Positions 7,633 to 14,229 of a stretch of DNA of 21,271 bases are shown one piece after another (position 1 is the first letter of the stretch; every line of letters starts with the position of its first letter). Location of the stretch: the NCBI GenBank assembly GCA_050313295.1, contig JBNPLD010000022.1; one strand, written 5' to 3'. The notes beneath the pieces were generated by a model. It had not been told where the DNA came from and searched no databases. It worked only from the letters and a program-made list of their open reading frames with translations. The DNA is from S5-A14a sp022766365. Lineage in GTDB: Bacteria > Bacillota > Clostridia > Peptostreptococcales > Anaerovoracaceae. The position numbers were made by a program, and so were the translations under genes.

Positions 7633-8753
7633 TGGATGAACATAAATCTTTAAGAGATACAAAGTTATATGTAGACCTCGAGAAGTTCCAAACCAATATA
7701 CATTTAATAAGGAAGTTAATCGGTGATAGGACAAGGATTATGGCAGTATTAAAGGCTAATGCTTATGGTCACGGACTGACTGAGCTTGTAAAACCTGCTG
7801 TCTTGGCAGGAGTTTCCTATATAGGGGTAGCAACGCTCGCGGAAGCCATAACAGTCAGAGAATGTGATGAATCAGTTCCAATATTGATTTTGGGCTATAC
7901 CCCAGAGCATTTATTTGATGCCGTAGTGGAAAATAACATCACCCAGACAATTTTTGATCTCGATTCTGCAAAAAAGCTCGACCAAGTCTCATCTATGAAA
8001 AACCGCAAAACAAAGGTTCACATCAAAGTAGACACGGGCTTGCACAGACTTGGCTTCTCAGATATGAATCAATCGCTTGAAGATATTTCGGCAATCAACA
8101 AAATGAAAAATTTAAATATTGAAGGAATCTTCTCACATCTAGCATTGACGGATGATGAATCCAATGAAGTCCAATTTTCAAGATTCAATAATTTCGTTCA
8201 GGCACTAGAAGAGAGGGGTTGTGACTTCAAAATAAAACACTTAGCTGATAGCATTGCAACCGTCGATTACCCAAAATATAGACTAGATATGGTGCGTGTT
8301 GGCGCATTAATTTATGGAGTAAGAGGATTTCATAAAGGGAATGTTGAGGTCGAGCTAATTTCTTCGCTCAAGACAAAGATCGCTCAAATTCATCAAATCA
8401 GTAAGGGTGAAGGGGTTAGTTACGATTATACGTGGAAGGCTGAAAGGTCAAGCATTATCGGCACCATCCCCATAGGATATGGAGATGGAATTCCTAGGAA
8501 TCTCAGTAACAAAGGCTATGCGAGCATTAACGGATGGAAGTGCCCTTACGTCGGCTTAATCAATATGGACTACGCCATGATTGATATCACCGAAGTGCCC
8601 GGTATAGCTAAGACATATAAAGATAAGGATGTCATTATTTATGATGACTCTGATTCAACCATGGATATCTCGGATATTTCAAAAATTACAGGCACAAATA
8701 AAAATGACATCCTGTGTAGAATAACACCTAGGGTAGAAAGAGTTTATTTCTAA
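7632..8753 (+). CDS. alr: Alanine racemase
   Basis: This 373-aa fold-III PLP racemase interconverts L- and D-alanine. Catalytic K41 lies in MAVLKANAYGHG and Y264 in GEGVSYDYTW, both at the usual positions (K39/Y265 in well-studied Alr). IKVDTGLHRLG and DMVRVGALIYG are also typical. I start at the ATG that shares a base with the M20 stop (TGATG); an upstream extension would lie inside the M20 gene. GGAGAG in the M20 tail serves as ribosome site. The asparagine usually seen in the HxANS motif is replaced (HLADSIAT), so specificity may be shifted, for example to serine. It sits in a likely operon with the deacylase. Confidence 0.9.
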   Translation: MDEHKSLRDTKLYVDLEKFQTNIHLIRKLIGDRTRIMAVLKANAYGHGLTELVKPAVLAGVSYIGVATLAEAITVRECDESVPILILGYTPEHLFDAVVENNITQTIFDLDSAKKLDQVSSMKNRKTKVHIKVDTGLHRLGFSDMNQSLEDISAINKMKNLNIEGIFSHLALTDDESNEVQFSRFNNFVQALEERGCDFKIKHLADSIATVDYPKYRLDMVRVGALIYGVRGFHKGNVEVELISSLKTKIAQIHQISKGEGVSYDYTWKAERSSIIGTIPIGYGDGIPRNLSNKGYASINGWKCPYVGLINMDYAMIDITEVPGIAKTYKDKDVIIYDDSDSTMDISDISKITGTNKNDILCRITPRVERVYF

Positions 8754-9781
8754 TTCAAGCCATATTTTCTGATCTTGTCATAAAAATTAGTTTTAGAAAT
8801 TCCAAGTTCCTTCATAACAAGATTATTATTACCGTTATTTTTTATTAACGCGTTTTCAATAATCTTCTTTTCTTCGTACTCCAAAAGTTCCTTTAGGGTA
8901 TTTCCTTTCCCCGTAGGTACAATCTGGAGGTGTTCCTTGTAAATTATTTTTGAGCCGCACAAAGTAATGGCCCTCTCGACGATATTTTCAAGTTCTCTCA
9001 CGTTGCCAGGCCAATCATAGGATTCAAGAACCTCTAAAGCCTCTTCAGAAAATTGCTTCATCGGCATGTCATATCTCATACAGAACTCAGTTAAAATGTG
9101 GTTTATAAGGAGATAAATATCCTGCTTGCGATCCCTTAGCGGCGGTATTTCAATTGGAAACACATTAATTCTATAGTATAAATCTTCTCTAAACTCGCCC
9201 AAAGAAATCGATTCTTCCAGATTCTTATTAGTAGCTACAATTACTCTCACATCGACATCTATGGGTTTAGCTGAACCTATCCTGTAGATACTCTTATTTT
9301 GTAGTACATGTAAAAGCTTCACCTGGATGTCCATTGGTAGCTCCCCAACCTCATCCAAGAATATTGTTCCACCGTTTGCAGCTTCAAAGAATCCCATTTT
9401 ACCATTAGGATTGGCTCCCGTAAAAGCACCTCCTACATATCCAAACAGTTCACTTTCAAAAAGTGTAACAGGTATCGAATTGCAATTCACTTCAATAAAT
9501 GGCGCATTTTCGTTCCACATCTTGTGAATTTCACGAGCAATTTTGGACTTTCCGGTGCCGCTTTCTCCTGTGATAATGACATTAAACTTATTTTGTGATG
9601 CTTTATACGCGAAATATTTGACCTGCTTTGCTACATTGCTGCTCCCGACGAAGGCATTGAACGCATCTTCAGGATAGTTTGAAAAATCAGCAGAAAAATG
9701 ATTCCTATTCTTGATGTTCGCAATAAACTTCTCATGGTTATGCATAATATTTTCTAGCTTATCCGGCTGTTCCAATATCAA
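8750..9781 (-). CDS. Sigma-54 activator, AAA+ and Fis-type HTH part (frameshifted gene)
   Basis: This 343-aa stretch carries the complete AAA+ domain of a bacterial enhancer-binding protein: Walker A GESGTGKS (72-79), the sigma-54 contact loop GAFTGA (118-123), Walker B GGTIFLDEVGEL (138-149), the arginine-finger region, and a C-terminal Fis-type helix-turn-helix ending KTNFYDKIRKYG. The nominal start is only TTG with no ribosome site. Reading continues naturally from the upstream fragment if one G is removed from the G6 run at 9787-9792, giving GAFLILEQPDKLEN across the junction. The stop overlaps the convergent racemase stop by a few bases. It is probably the regulator of the promoter at 4706-4721. 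Whether any protein is made is uncertain. Confidence 0.88.
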   Translation of the reverse strand: MILEQPDKLENIMHNHEKFIANIKNRNHFSADFSNYPEDAFNAFVGSSNVAKQVKYFAYKASQNKFNVIITGESGTGKSKIAREIHKMWNENAPFIEVNCNSIPVTLFESELFGYVGGAFTGANPNGKMGFFEAANGGTIFLDEVGELPMDIQVKLLHVLQNKSIYRIGSAKPIDVDVRVIVATNKNLEESISLGEFREDLYYRINVFPIEIPPLRDRKQDIYLLINHILTEFCMRYDMPMKQFSEEALEVLESYDWPGNVRELENIVERAITLCGSKIIYKEHLQIVPTGKGNTLKELLEYEEKKIIENALIKNNGNNNLVMKELGISKTNFYDKIRKYGLN

Positions 9782-10139
9782 AAACGCCCCCCGTATCGCC
9801 AGTTTCTTCGTCGCTATCAGGTATAATACTGCAGATAAACTCTCTTTTGTTAAGCTCCTTAGGCAAACCTATCAGATATTCGTCCTCTACTCCATCTATT
9901 ATTCTAAATAATTTTTCGCTCAGCTCAGACTCATCAAATAAATTCAAAAATAAAGTGCCCTCAACATCGACATTGTTTTCGCCCTTTTCCTTTGCGGCAA
10001 AGCCCCCGCCTCTGAGCAAAATAGCTAGGTCTTCTCTCCTCGCTGTATATCCCTTGGATTGGAAAAACTTTATTTCGCCCAATTGACCGTCAATTACAAC
10101 CATGTGACCAACCGAACTCAAATAGTCCAAATCTTTCAC
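9759..10139 (-). pseudogene. N-terminal sensory fragment of the sigma-54 activator, truncated and out of frame
   Basis: This 126-aa frame precedes the AAA+ part and runs out of frame into a stop shortly after the G6 tract. Its 5' end is not native: the GTG used as start is immediately preceded by TAA, and both lie at the junction with the IS3 remnant. The segment (GHMVVIDGQLGE, later ESELSEKLFRIIDG) looks like a PAS-type or ligand-sensing domain of a regulator, but I cannot name the domain. The original gene was therefore longer and lost its start when the IS junction formed. Confidence 0.75.
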
Positions 10140-10838
10140 TTACACAAAGGAAGATATGGTGTAAGAAGAGTGTATATGGAGTTAGTCAATCAAGGGTATG
10201 TCATAAATCATAAAAAAGTTCAAAGGATCATGCAAAAACGAAAACTATTTTGGAAAAAATTTAAAGAGAAATATCACTCATATAAGGGGAAGATAGGTAA
10301 AGTTGCAGATAATATAATCAATAGAGAGTTCAAAGCAGACAGACCTTTACAAAAATGGACTACGGGTGTATCTGAATTTAAATTTTCTTGGGGTAAATGC
10401 TACATCTCTCCAATACTTGATATGTATACCAATGAGATTATCTCCTATGACTTATCCCCAAGTCCTAATTTAAAACAAATATCGAATATGCTAAGAAAAA
10501 CATTTAGTAAATTTCCAAAACTAAAGAACTTAATACTACATTCTGATCAAGGATGGCAATACCAACATAAATATTATGTAAATGAACTTAAAAACCATGG
10601 GATAAAGCAATCCATGTCAGGAAAAGGGAATTGTTATGATAATTCCATTATGGAAACATTCTTTGGAAGATTAAAAAATGAAGTGTATTATGGCTATGAA
10701 AAGAGCTATAGCTCTTTTGAAGAATTTTCCAAAGCAATAGAGGAATACATCTATTATTACAATAACGAAAGAATTCAGTCAAAAACAAAATGGATGCCAC
10801 CTACAAAGTATAGGTTAGTATCCACTACAACGAATTAA
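10128..10838 (+). pseudogene. IS3-family transposase OrfB, 5'-truncated, first catalytic Asp lost
   Basis: The rve integrase core is recognisable from KGRYGVRRVYMELVNQG through INHKKVQRIMQ to the C-terminal YNNERIQSKTKWMPP. Of the DDE triad, the second Asp (LHSDQGWQYQ) and Glu (NSIMETFFGRLKNE) are present. The first is replaced by Gly: the usual WTTDVTEF motif reads WTTGVSEF (GGT codon). The start and helix-turn-helix region are missing; an in-frame ATG near 10059 belongs to the antisense of the activator gene. It should be inactive. Confidence 0.8.
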
Positions 10839-10873
10839 TTAAATATTGTGTCCAGTTTTATGGGTACACATCA
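10128..10873 (+). mobile_element. IS3-family insertion sequence remnant, 5'-truncated
   Basis: The orfB coding sequence and the right end are present. The right terminal region (10849-10873) begins TGTCCAGTTTTATGGG, as is typical of IS3-family ends. The left inverted repeat, orfA and the first part of orfB are missing: the sequence changes directly into the sigma-54 activator gene somewhere between about 10120 and 10139. No target duplication can therefore be checked. The element marks the border between the A/T-rich block and the G/C-richer imported block. Confidence 0.75.
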
Positions 10874-10959
10874 GGTGCGGTCTGCTGGACTGCGCCACGG
10901 CCTACTCGGATGGCCGCCTTACCTTCACCTTCAAAAATGGCTCTACCTTCGAGGGCTGA
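10873..10959 (+). pseudogene. Orphan C-terminal coding scrap, possibly a large serine recombinase
   Basis: Directly after the IS right end, an open frame ends at the TGA at 10957-10959. Its translation, LLDCATAYSDGRLTFTFKNG plus five residues, resembles the final beta-strands of clostridial large serine recombinases (DGRLTFxFxxG). It is G/C-rich like the following block. Only about 28 codons remain, so the identification is weak. If correct, the imported block once carried its own integrase. Confidence 0.35.
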
Positions 10960-10975
10960 GCCGAGTAAATGCAGC

Positions 10976-11013
10976 GCTCCCGATTATCGGTATTATCGCC
11001 GGTGACCGGGAGC
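10976..11013. terminator. Hairpin downstream of the nitroreductase gene
   Basis: GCTCCCG (10976-10982) pairs with CGGGAGC (11007-11013), with a 24-nt loop. T-tracts are poor on both sides, so terminator strength is doubtful. It shares 13 identical bases (GGTGACCGGGAGC) with the hairpin at 12236-12261 in the same orientation. The 110 bases between the scrap above and the nitroreductase stop hold nothing else that I can support. Confidence 0.4.
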
Positions 11014-11068
11014 CCTTTACATCCTATATAATCGTCACTCTATCTTTATAATTCTTTTCGGAGAATCC

Positions 11069-11728
11069 TTAAATCCAGAGCTCCTTTCCTTTATCCGCTC
11101 CAAGCTCAAAATGATACTTCACAATGCCGAGATCTGTCTTTGTATAGAATCCAAGACCAGCCTTCGCTTTGACCTTGTCTCCGCTGCGCTCAAACTTGAA
11201 CTTCTGCTGATTCATAGCGGTTGGGGCAAGGAGCGCTGCCTCGACACCGGCTTTATACCAGTCCGGATCGCCGCTCTTGTAATCACTGACATCGGTGATG
11301 GATTTCACCTTGTGGGCAACACCCTGGTCTTCGCCATATCCCAGCGCGACCACCATGTAGAGCTTTTCGCCCGCTCCTATCTTCACGTCGGCTTTGCCTT
11401 TTTTATAGGTCAGCGCCACCCAGCAGGAGTTGATGCCCAGTTCAAACGCCTTCAGTACAATCCGCTCGCCATAATACCCGATACTCTCGTCCTTTCCCTT
11501 TGGCCCGACCATCGCAAGATAATTCTTGCAGCCCTTGAATTGTCCGTAGCTCGGTTTTCCGGCCTGAAACGCTTCCGGTTCCTCAGTGATTAGCTGAATA
11601 TGCAGACCGCCTTCCTTGTTGCAGGTGTCGATCTCATCGCAAAGAATGGAGACAGCATTTTCCTCCAAGGGTTTGTCTGTAAATCTGCGAACCGAGTGCC
11701 GTGCTTTCATGAGTTCGAGTTTTTCCAT
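11069..11728 (-). CDS. Nitroreductase family protein (TM1586 type)
   Basis: This 219-aa FMN-binding oxidoreductase has the family opening MKARHSVRRFTDKPLEE, a central LKAFELGINSCWVAL, MVVALGYGED, and the TM1586-type second half with EAALLAPTAMNQQKFKFE. The last is the duplicated flavin-site motif (APTAxNxQ). It probably reduces nitro or quinone compounds with NAD(P)H; the true substrate is unknown. AAAGGAG precedes the ATG. It follows arsR by 45 nt without a terminator, so it is likely its regulated partner. Confidence 0.85.
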   Translation of the reverse strand: MEKLELMKARHSVRRFTDKPLEENAVSILCDEIDTCNKEGGLHIQLITEEPEAFQAGKPSYGQFKGCKNYLAMVGPKGKDESIGYYGERIVLKAFELGINSCWVALTYKKGKADVKIGAGEKLYMVVALGYGEDQGVAHKVKSITDVSDYKSGDPDWYKAGVEAALLAPTAMNQQKFKFERSGDKVKAKAGLGFYTKTDLGIVKYHFELGADKGKELWI

Positions 11729-11773
11729 ATTCGATTTCTCCTTTAAAATTTGATGATCTCGGATGTATGTATA

Positions 11774-12130
11774 TTAATCATCGCCGCTCCGATCCGGAAG
11801 CTGCAACATGATGTCCTTGGCATGATTCAGCATGCCGATCAGTCGATCAAAGGCTTCCATGTCCGCGTCAAAGTAGTAATAGTTTCTTGTCCCTTCACGC
11901 CGCATCTTTACAATTCCTGCATCCTTCAGGATTTGCAGATGGTGGGATACGGCAGGACGAGACAACCTCGTTTTATCCGCAATGTCATTCACGCGCATTC
12001 CGTTGCATTCGCCGCTCTGTATCATCACAAGGATCAGGTGCTGACGCATCTCATCCCCAAGTGCTGTCAGGATTTTCTGTGAGCCTTTTATTTCTTCCGC
12101 AAGTGTGCTGATTTCCTGCTCCACATTCAT
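11774..12130 (-). CDS. ArsR/SmtB-family transcriptional regulator
   Basis: This 118-aa winged-helix repressor has the helix-turn-helix at about residues 47-75 (MRVNDIADKTRLSRPAVSHH) followed by the wing VKMRREGTRNYYYFD. No CxC metal motif (ELCVCDL-like) is present, so it may sense something other than As/Cd, for example a redox or organic ligand. GGAGTG lies 5 nt before the ATG. It heads a two-gene operon with the nitroreductase and probably represses itself through the repeats at 12158-12191. Confidence 0.88.
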   Translation of the reverse strand: MNVEQEISTLAEEIKGSQKILTALGDEMRQHLILVMIQSGECNGMRVNDIADKTRLSRPAVSHHLQILKDAGIVKMRREGTRNYYYFDADMEAFDRLIGMLNHAKDIMLQLPDRSGDD

Positions 12131-12157
12131 TACATCACTCCATTCGTTTAAGTGTTT

Positions 12158-12191
12158 GAACCATTATAGCACAAAGAACCATGAAATGTTC
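12158..12191 (-). promoter_or_regulatory. Promoter and probable operator of the arsR operon
   Basis: The minus-strand -10 TATAAT is at 12168-12163. On the plus strand GAACCAT occurs twice (12158-12164 and 12176-12182), and the second copy pairs with GTTC at 12188-12191 (GAACCATGAAATGTTC, an imperfect palindrome). The repeats overlap and flank the -10, as expected for an ArsR-type repressor site. A TTGAAC -35 would need 19-nt spacing. Confidence 0.5.
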
Positions 12192-12235
12192 AATGGTAAA
12201 GAAAAACGAGACGAATAAATAACAGGCATAAAGCA

Positions 12236-12261
12236 AGCTCCCAATCAGGTGACCGGGAGCT
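12236..12261 (-). terminator. Intrinsic terminator after the ferredoxin gene
   Basis: AGCTCCC (12236-12242) pairs with GGGAGCT (12255-12261) around a 12-nt loop. GTTTTAT follows on the plus strand and TGCTTTAT on the minus strand, so it may work in both directions. It separates the ferredoxin operon end (12323) from the arsR promoter. Confidence 0.6.
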
Positions 12262-12322
12262 GTTTTATCGTTGCTCTTTAGCTATCCCAACTGATGTTGT
12301 CTTTGTCACATCAGTTCAGGAA

Positions 12323-12511
12323 TTATTCTTCCTCACGAATCGCGCCAACCGGGCATCCGTCGATTGCCTCCATCACTGCGTCACGATTCTCGTCTGTGGT
12401 ATCAGCATAAGCCTCTGCTTTGCCCGCATCGTTCATCCGGAAGATCTCCGGGCAGGTTCCTTCGCACAGACCGCAGCCGATGCACATATCCTGATCAACA
12501 AACGCTCTCAT
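12323..12511 (-). CDS. Single-cluster [4Fe-4S] ferredoxin
   Basis: This small electron carrier has a CIGCGLCEGTCPEIF motif and a distal DGCPVGAI cysteine. Three cysteines of the CxxCxxC set plus the distal Cys bind one [4Fe-4S] cluster, as in Desulfovibrio-type ferredoxins; the extra CP cysteine is a family trait. I use the second ATG (62 aa) because GGGAGG is 7 nt from it but only 1 nt from the first ATG at 12517. It is the last gene of the minus-strand run DUF1858 / 23-codon ORF / cupin / ferredoxin, 11 nt after the cupin gene. It probably supplies electrons to a redox or repair enzyme of this module. Confidence 0.9.
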   Translation of the reverse strand: MRAFVDQDMCIGCGLCEGTCPEIFRMNDAGKAEAYADTTDENRDAVMEAIDGCPVGAIREEE

Positions 12512-12528
12512 GGTCATACCTCCCTCTA

Positions 12529-13182
12529 TTATTCCAGCGTCAACAAAAGCGCCATTTTGAACTTCTTGGTAGCTTTAACAGAGTGTAGACCTGCCTTTGC
12601 AAAGTGGAAGTTCTCGCCTGCCTTGATGGGATGCTCCTTGCCTTCGTAACCGATCACGCCTTCGCCGTCCAGAGCAAAGATGATCGCCTCGCCGGGAGCC
12701 GCGTGTTCAGAAAGACCTGTTCCTTCATCGAAAGCCATGACGACGAACTTCATCTTATCGTTATGGACCACATCCATGTTGACGATCTTGCTGTCCACAT
12801 AGGGGACAAGCTCTACCATCCGGAATACTTCGCCTGCTTTTACCGCTTCATTCATGATATCATCCCTTCTGATCGATACTTCCGTATAGACTACACCTTC
12901 AGAACTTTTCATTCCCATCGGCGTATCCGTATATGTGACAATACTGTCTCCGGCTTCCAGCTTCTTTTGAAGACCGCCAGCTCCGTAGACCTCCATGCTG
13001 CCGTCTGCCACGATCAGCAGCTTGTGATACGGATAGATTTCTGCGCTTATATCTGTGTTCCGAGCAAGGGAGAAATACGTGATGTAGTTATCTCCGCTGT
13101 GGACCTCCTTAGAGATTGTGCAGCCCGGAACCTGAGCATTGTCCTTTGCGATAGAGAATACCTCTCCGACTTTCTCCTTCAT
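12529..13182 (-). CDS. Double-cupin protein
   Basis: This 217-aa protein has two beta-barrel repeats. The N-terminal half holds HKLLIVADGSMEVYG and LEAGDSIVT. The C-terminal half holds the better-conserved cupin pattern GLSEHAAPGEAIIFALDGEG ending FHFAKAGLHSVKA, with probable metal histidines in SEH and LHS. The N-terminal barrel has few His, so it may be structural. CAGGAG precedes the ATG. The ATG overlaps the stop of a 23-codon ORF (ATGA), implying coupled translation. The enzymatic role is unknown. Position between a Cys-rich DUF1858 protein and ferredoxin under a Crp/Fnr-type site suggests a redox or stress function. Confidence 0.8.
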   Translation of the reverse strand: MKEKVGEVFSIAKDNAQVPGCTISKEVHSGDNYITYFSLARNTDISAEIYPYHKLLIVADGSMEVYGAGGLQKKLEAGDSIVTYTDTPMGMKSSEGVVYTEVSIRRDDIMNEAVKAGEVFRMVELVPYVDSKIVNMDVVHNDKMKFVVMAFDEGTGLSEHAAPGEAIIFALDGEGVIGYEGKEHPIKAGENFHFAKAGLHSVKATKKFKMALLLTLE

Positions 13183-13250
13183 GGCAGCAGCTCCTGATTT
13201 CCGATCTTGTTATACAGCCAGAAGTGGATCGGTCCTAAAAATACACTCAT
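13179..13250 (-). CDS. 23-codon ORF coupled to the cupin gene (possible truncated gene)
   Basis: The translation is MSVFLGPIHFWLYNKIGNQE plus LLP. It starts 3 bases after the DUF1858 stop with AGAGGT as ribosome site, and its TGA overlaps the cupin ATG. The segment LGPIHFWLYNKI looks like the opening of a longer protein that I believe accompanies DUF1858 genes in other Clostridia, but I cannot confirm this. It is either a remnant left by a deletion that kept the coupling, or a genuine micro-ORF that passes ribosomes to the cupin gene. Confidence 0.4.
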   Translation of the reverse strand: MSVFLGPIHFWLYNKIGNQELLP

Positions 13251-13253
13251 GAT

Positions 13254-13460
13254 TTAACCTCTGGCCCCTGCGATCTTTTCGTTGAGAGCCTTCACAACGC
13301 CTTCCGGATCGATGCCATGAACAGCGCAGGCGTTTTCCACGGACTCTGCCTGGGAAGCCGGGCAACCGAGGCAGTGCATGCCGATGCCAAACAGCACCTC
13401 TGCGGTTTCGGGATAGTTATTCACCAGTTCGCCGACCAGTGTTTCTTTTGTAACGACCAT
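13254..13460 (-). CDS. DUF1858 domain protein with CxxC
   Basis: This 68-aa single-domain protein has C30 and C33 in GMHCLGCPAS, the hallmark of stand-alone DUF1858 proteins, which resemble the N-terminal domain of ScdA/RIC-type Fe-S repair proteins. It is the first gene of the minus-strand operon. The AGGAGG is 18 nt from the only possible in-frame ATG. At normal spacing (9 nt) it faces an ATG that is immediately followed by TAA. The frame is closed just upstream by that TAA, so no other start exists. A Crp/Fnr-type palindrome lies upstream. Confidence 0.85.
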   Translation of the reverse strand: MVVTKETLVGELVNNYPETAEVLFGIGMHCLGCPASQAESVENACAVHGIDPEGVVKALNEKIAGARG

Positions 13461-13486
13461 ATTTTACATTGAAGAGATCCTCCTTC

Positions 13487-13515
13487 TTGTTTTTCTGGGC
13501 TTAGTGTACTATAAT
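13487..13515 (+). promoter_or_regulatory. Sigma-A promoter of the crp/fnr-like gene
   Basis: TTGTTT (13487-13492) and TATAAT (13510-13515) are separated by 17 nt, with a predicted start near 13522. The palindrome at 13531-13544 is centred at about +16.5, where binding should block transcription, suggesting negative autoregulation. The promoter physically overlaps the opposing minus-strand promoter. Confidence 0.65.
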
Positions 13516-13544
13516 GAGATGCACAAGTATGTTGTAGCTACAAC
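13503..13544 (-). promoter_or_regulatory. Crp/Fnr-type operator and class II promoter of the DUF1858 operon
   Basis: GTTGTAGCTACAAC (13531-13544) is a perfect 14-bp palindrome. Reading minus, 22 nt separate it from TACACT (13508-13503), a plausible -10. The predicted start is 13496, so the operator centre is at -41.5. Spacing and the flanking CAACATAC match the site at 16205-16218. No good -35 is present, as expected for an activator-dependent promoter. Confidence 0.65.
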
Positions 13545-13560
13545 GAAAGAGGATGTTTTC

Positions 13561-14229
13561 ATGAATTATTTTTTTCTTCAGAATACGCCGCTGTTCCACG
13601 GAATCAGGGAAGATGAGATCAAGGAAATGCTGTCCTGCCTCAATGCACGGGAAAAAAACTATAGGAAAGATGAGGTCATTCTGCGTGCAGGAAATACTGC
13701 GTCCGAGATCGGCCTGATAGAATCCGGGAGCGTCAATATCGTCGTCAACTTCTACTGGGGAAACAGTAATATTTTCGGACATGTGGAAAAGGGCTCGATT
13801 TTTGCAGAAAACTACGCTGCCATTCCCGGACAGGAACTTTTATGTGACGTCGTTGCAGCTGAGGACTGTGAGATTCTTTTTCTAAATATGAACAAGATGT
13901 CCACGACGTGCTCAAGAGGCTGCGCATCCCATAACCGGCTTATACACAACCTTCTCCGCATTTCTGCAAAGAAGAATCTGGGGCTGTCCACCCGCATGAT
14001 GCACATCGCGCCGAAAGCCATACGGGACAGGCTCCTTTCTTATTTGTCGGAGCAAGCGCTGGAGAACGGCAGCCCGCATTTTACGATTCCGTTTGACCGT
14101 CAGCAGCTCGCAGATTATTTGGGCGTCGACCGAAGCGCCTTATCCAATGAACTCTCCAAGATGCAAAAAGACGGTCTGATCGCCTACCGGAAGAATGAGT
14201 TCACTTTAAATGAGGCGGTAAGGCAATGA
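13561..14229 (+). CDS. Crp/Fnr-family transcriptional regulator
   Basis: This 222-aa regulator has an N-terminal cyclic-nucleotide-binding-type beta barrel (about 1-120), a dimer helix, and a C-terminal winged helix with FDRQQLADYLGVDRSALSNE (about 176-195). The FNR-type N-terminal cysteine cluster is absent; the few Cys present (such as CSRGC, mid-protein) are not in FNR spacing, so the signal may be heme, NO or another ligand. I start at the ATG after AGAGGATG, because the longer frame would include the operator and promoter. The downstream DUF488 gene overlaps by ATGA. It probably binds the palindromes at 13531 and 16205. It resembles HcpR-type regulators in organisation; the assignment is tentative. 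Confidence 0.9.
   Translation: MNYFFLQNTPLFHGIREDEIKEMLSCLNAREKNYRKDEVILRAGNTASEIGLIESGSVNIVVNFYWGNSNIFGHVEKGSIFAENYAAIPGQELLCDVVAAEDCEILFLNMNKMSTTCSRGCASHNRLIHNLLRISAKKNLGLSTRMMHIAPKAIRDRLLSYLSEQALENGSPHFTIPFDRQQLADYLGVDRSALSNELSKMQKDGLIAYRKNEFTLNEAVRQ

Noticed and set aside
5616..8753. Glycopeptide resistance cluster (vanX plus racemase)
   Set aside because: No D-Ala-D-Lac or D-Ala-D-Ser ligase, no vanH, and no two-component system; the surrounding enzymes fit peptide catabolism.
10848..11051. 67-codon plus-strand frame after the IS
   Set aside because: It spans the IS right end and a hairpin; a different frame in the same DNA gives the more protein-like tail ending at 10959.
11111..11593. 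160-codon open frame antisense to the nitroreductase gene
   Set aside because: Shadow of the nitroreductase gene, no ribosome site and no recognisable domain.
13504..13560. Longer start for the Crp/Fnr-like regulator
   Set aside because: It would include the -10 box and the operator palindrome as coding sequence; the ATG at 13561 has a ribosome site and matches the family's N-terminus.
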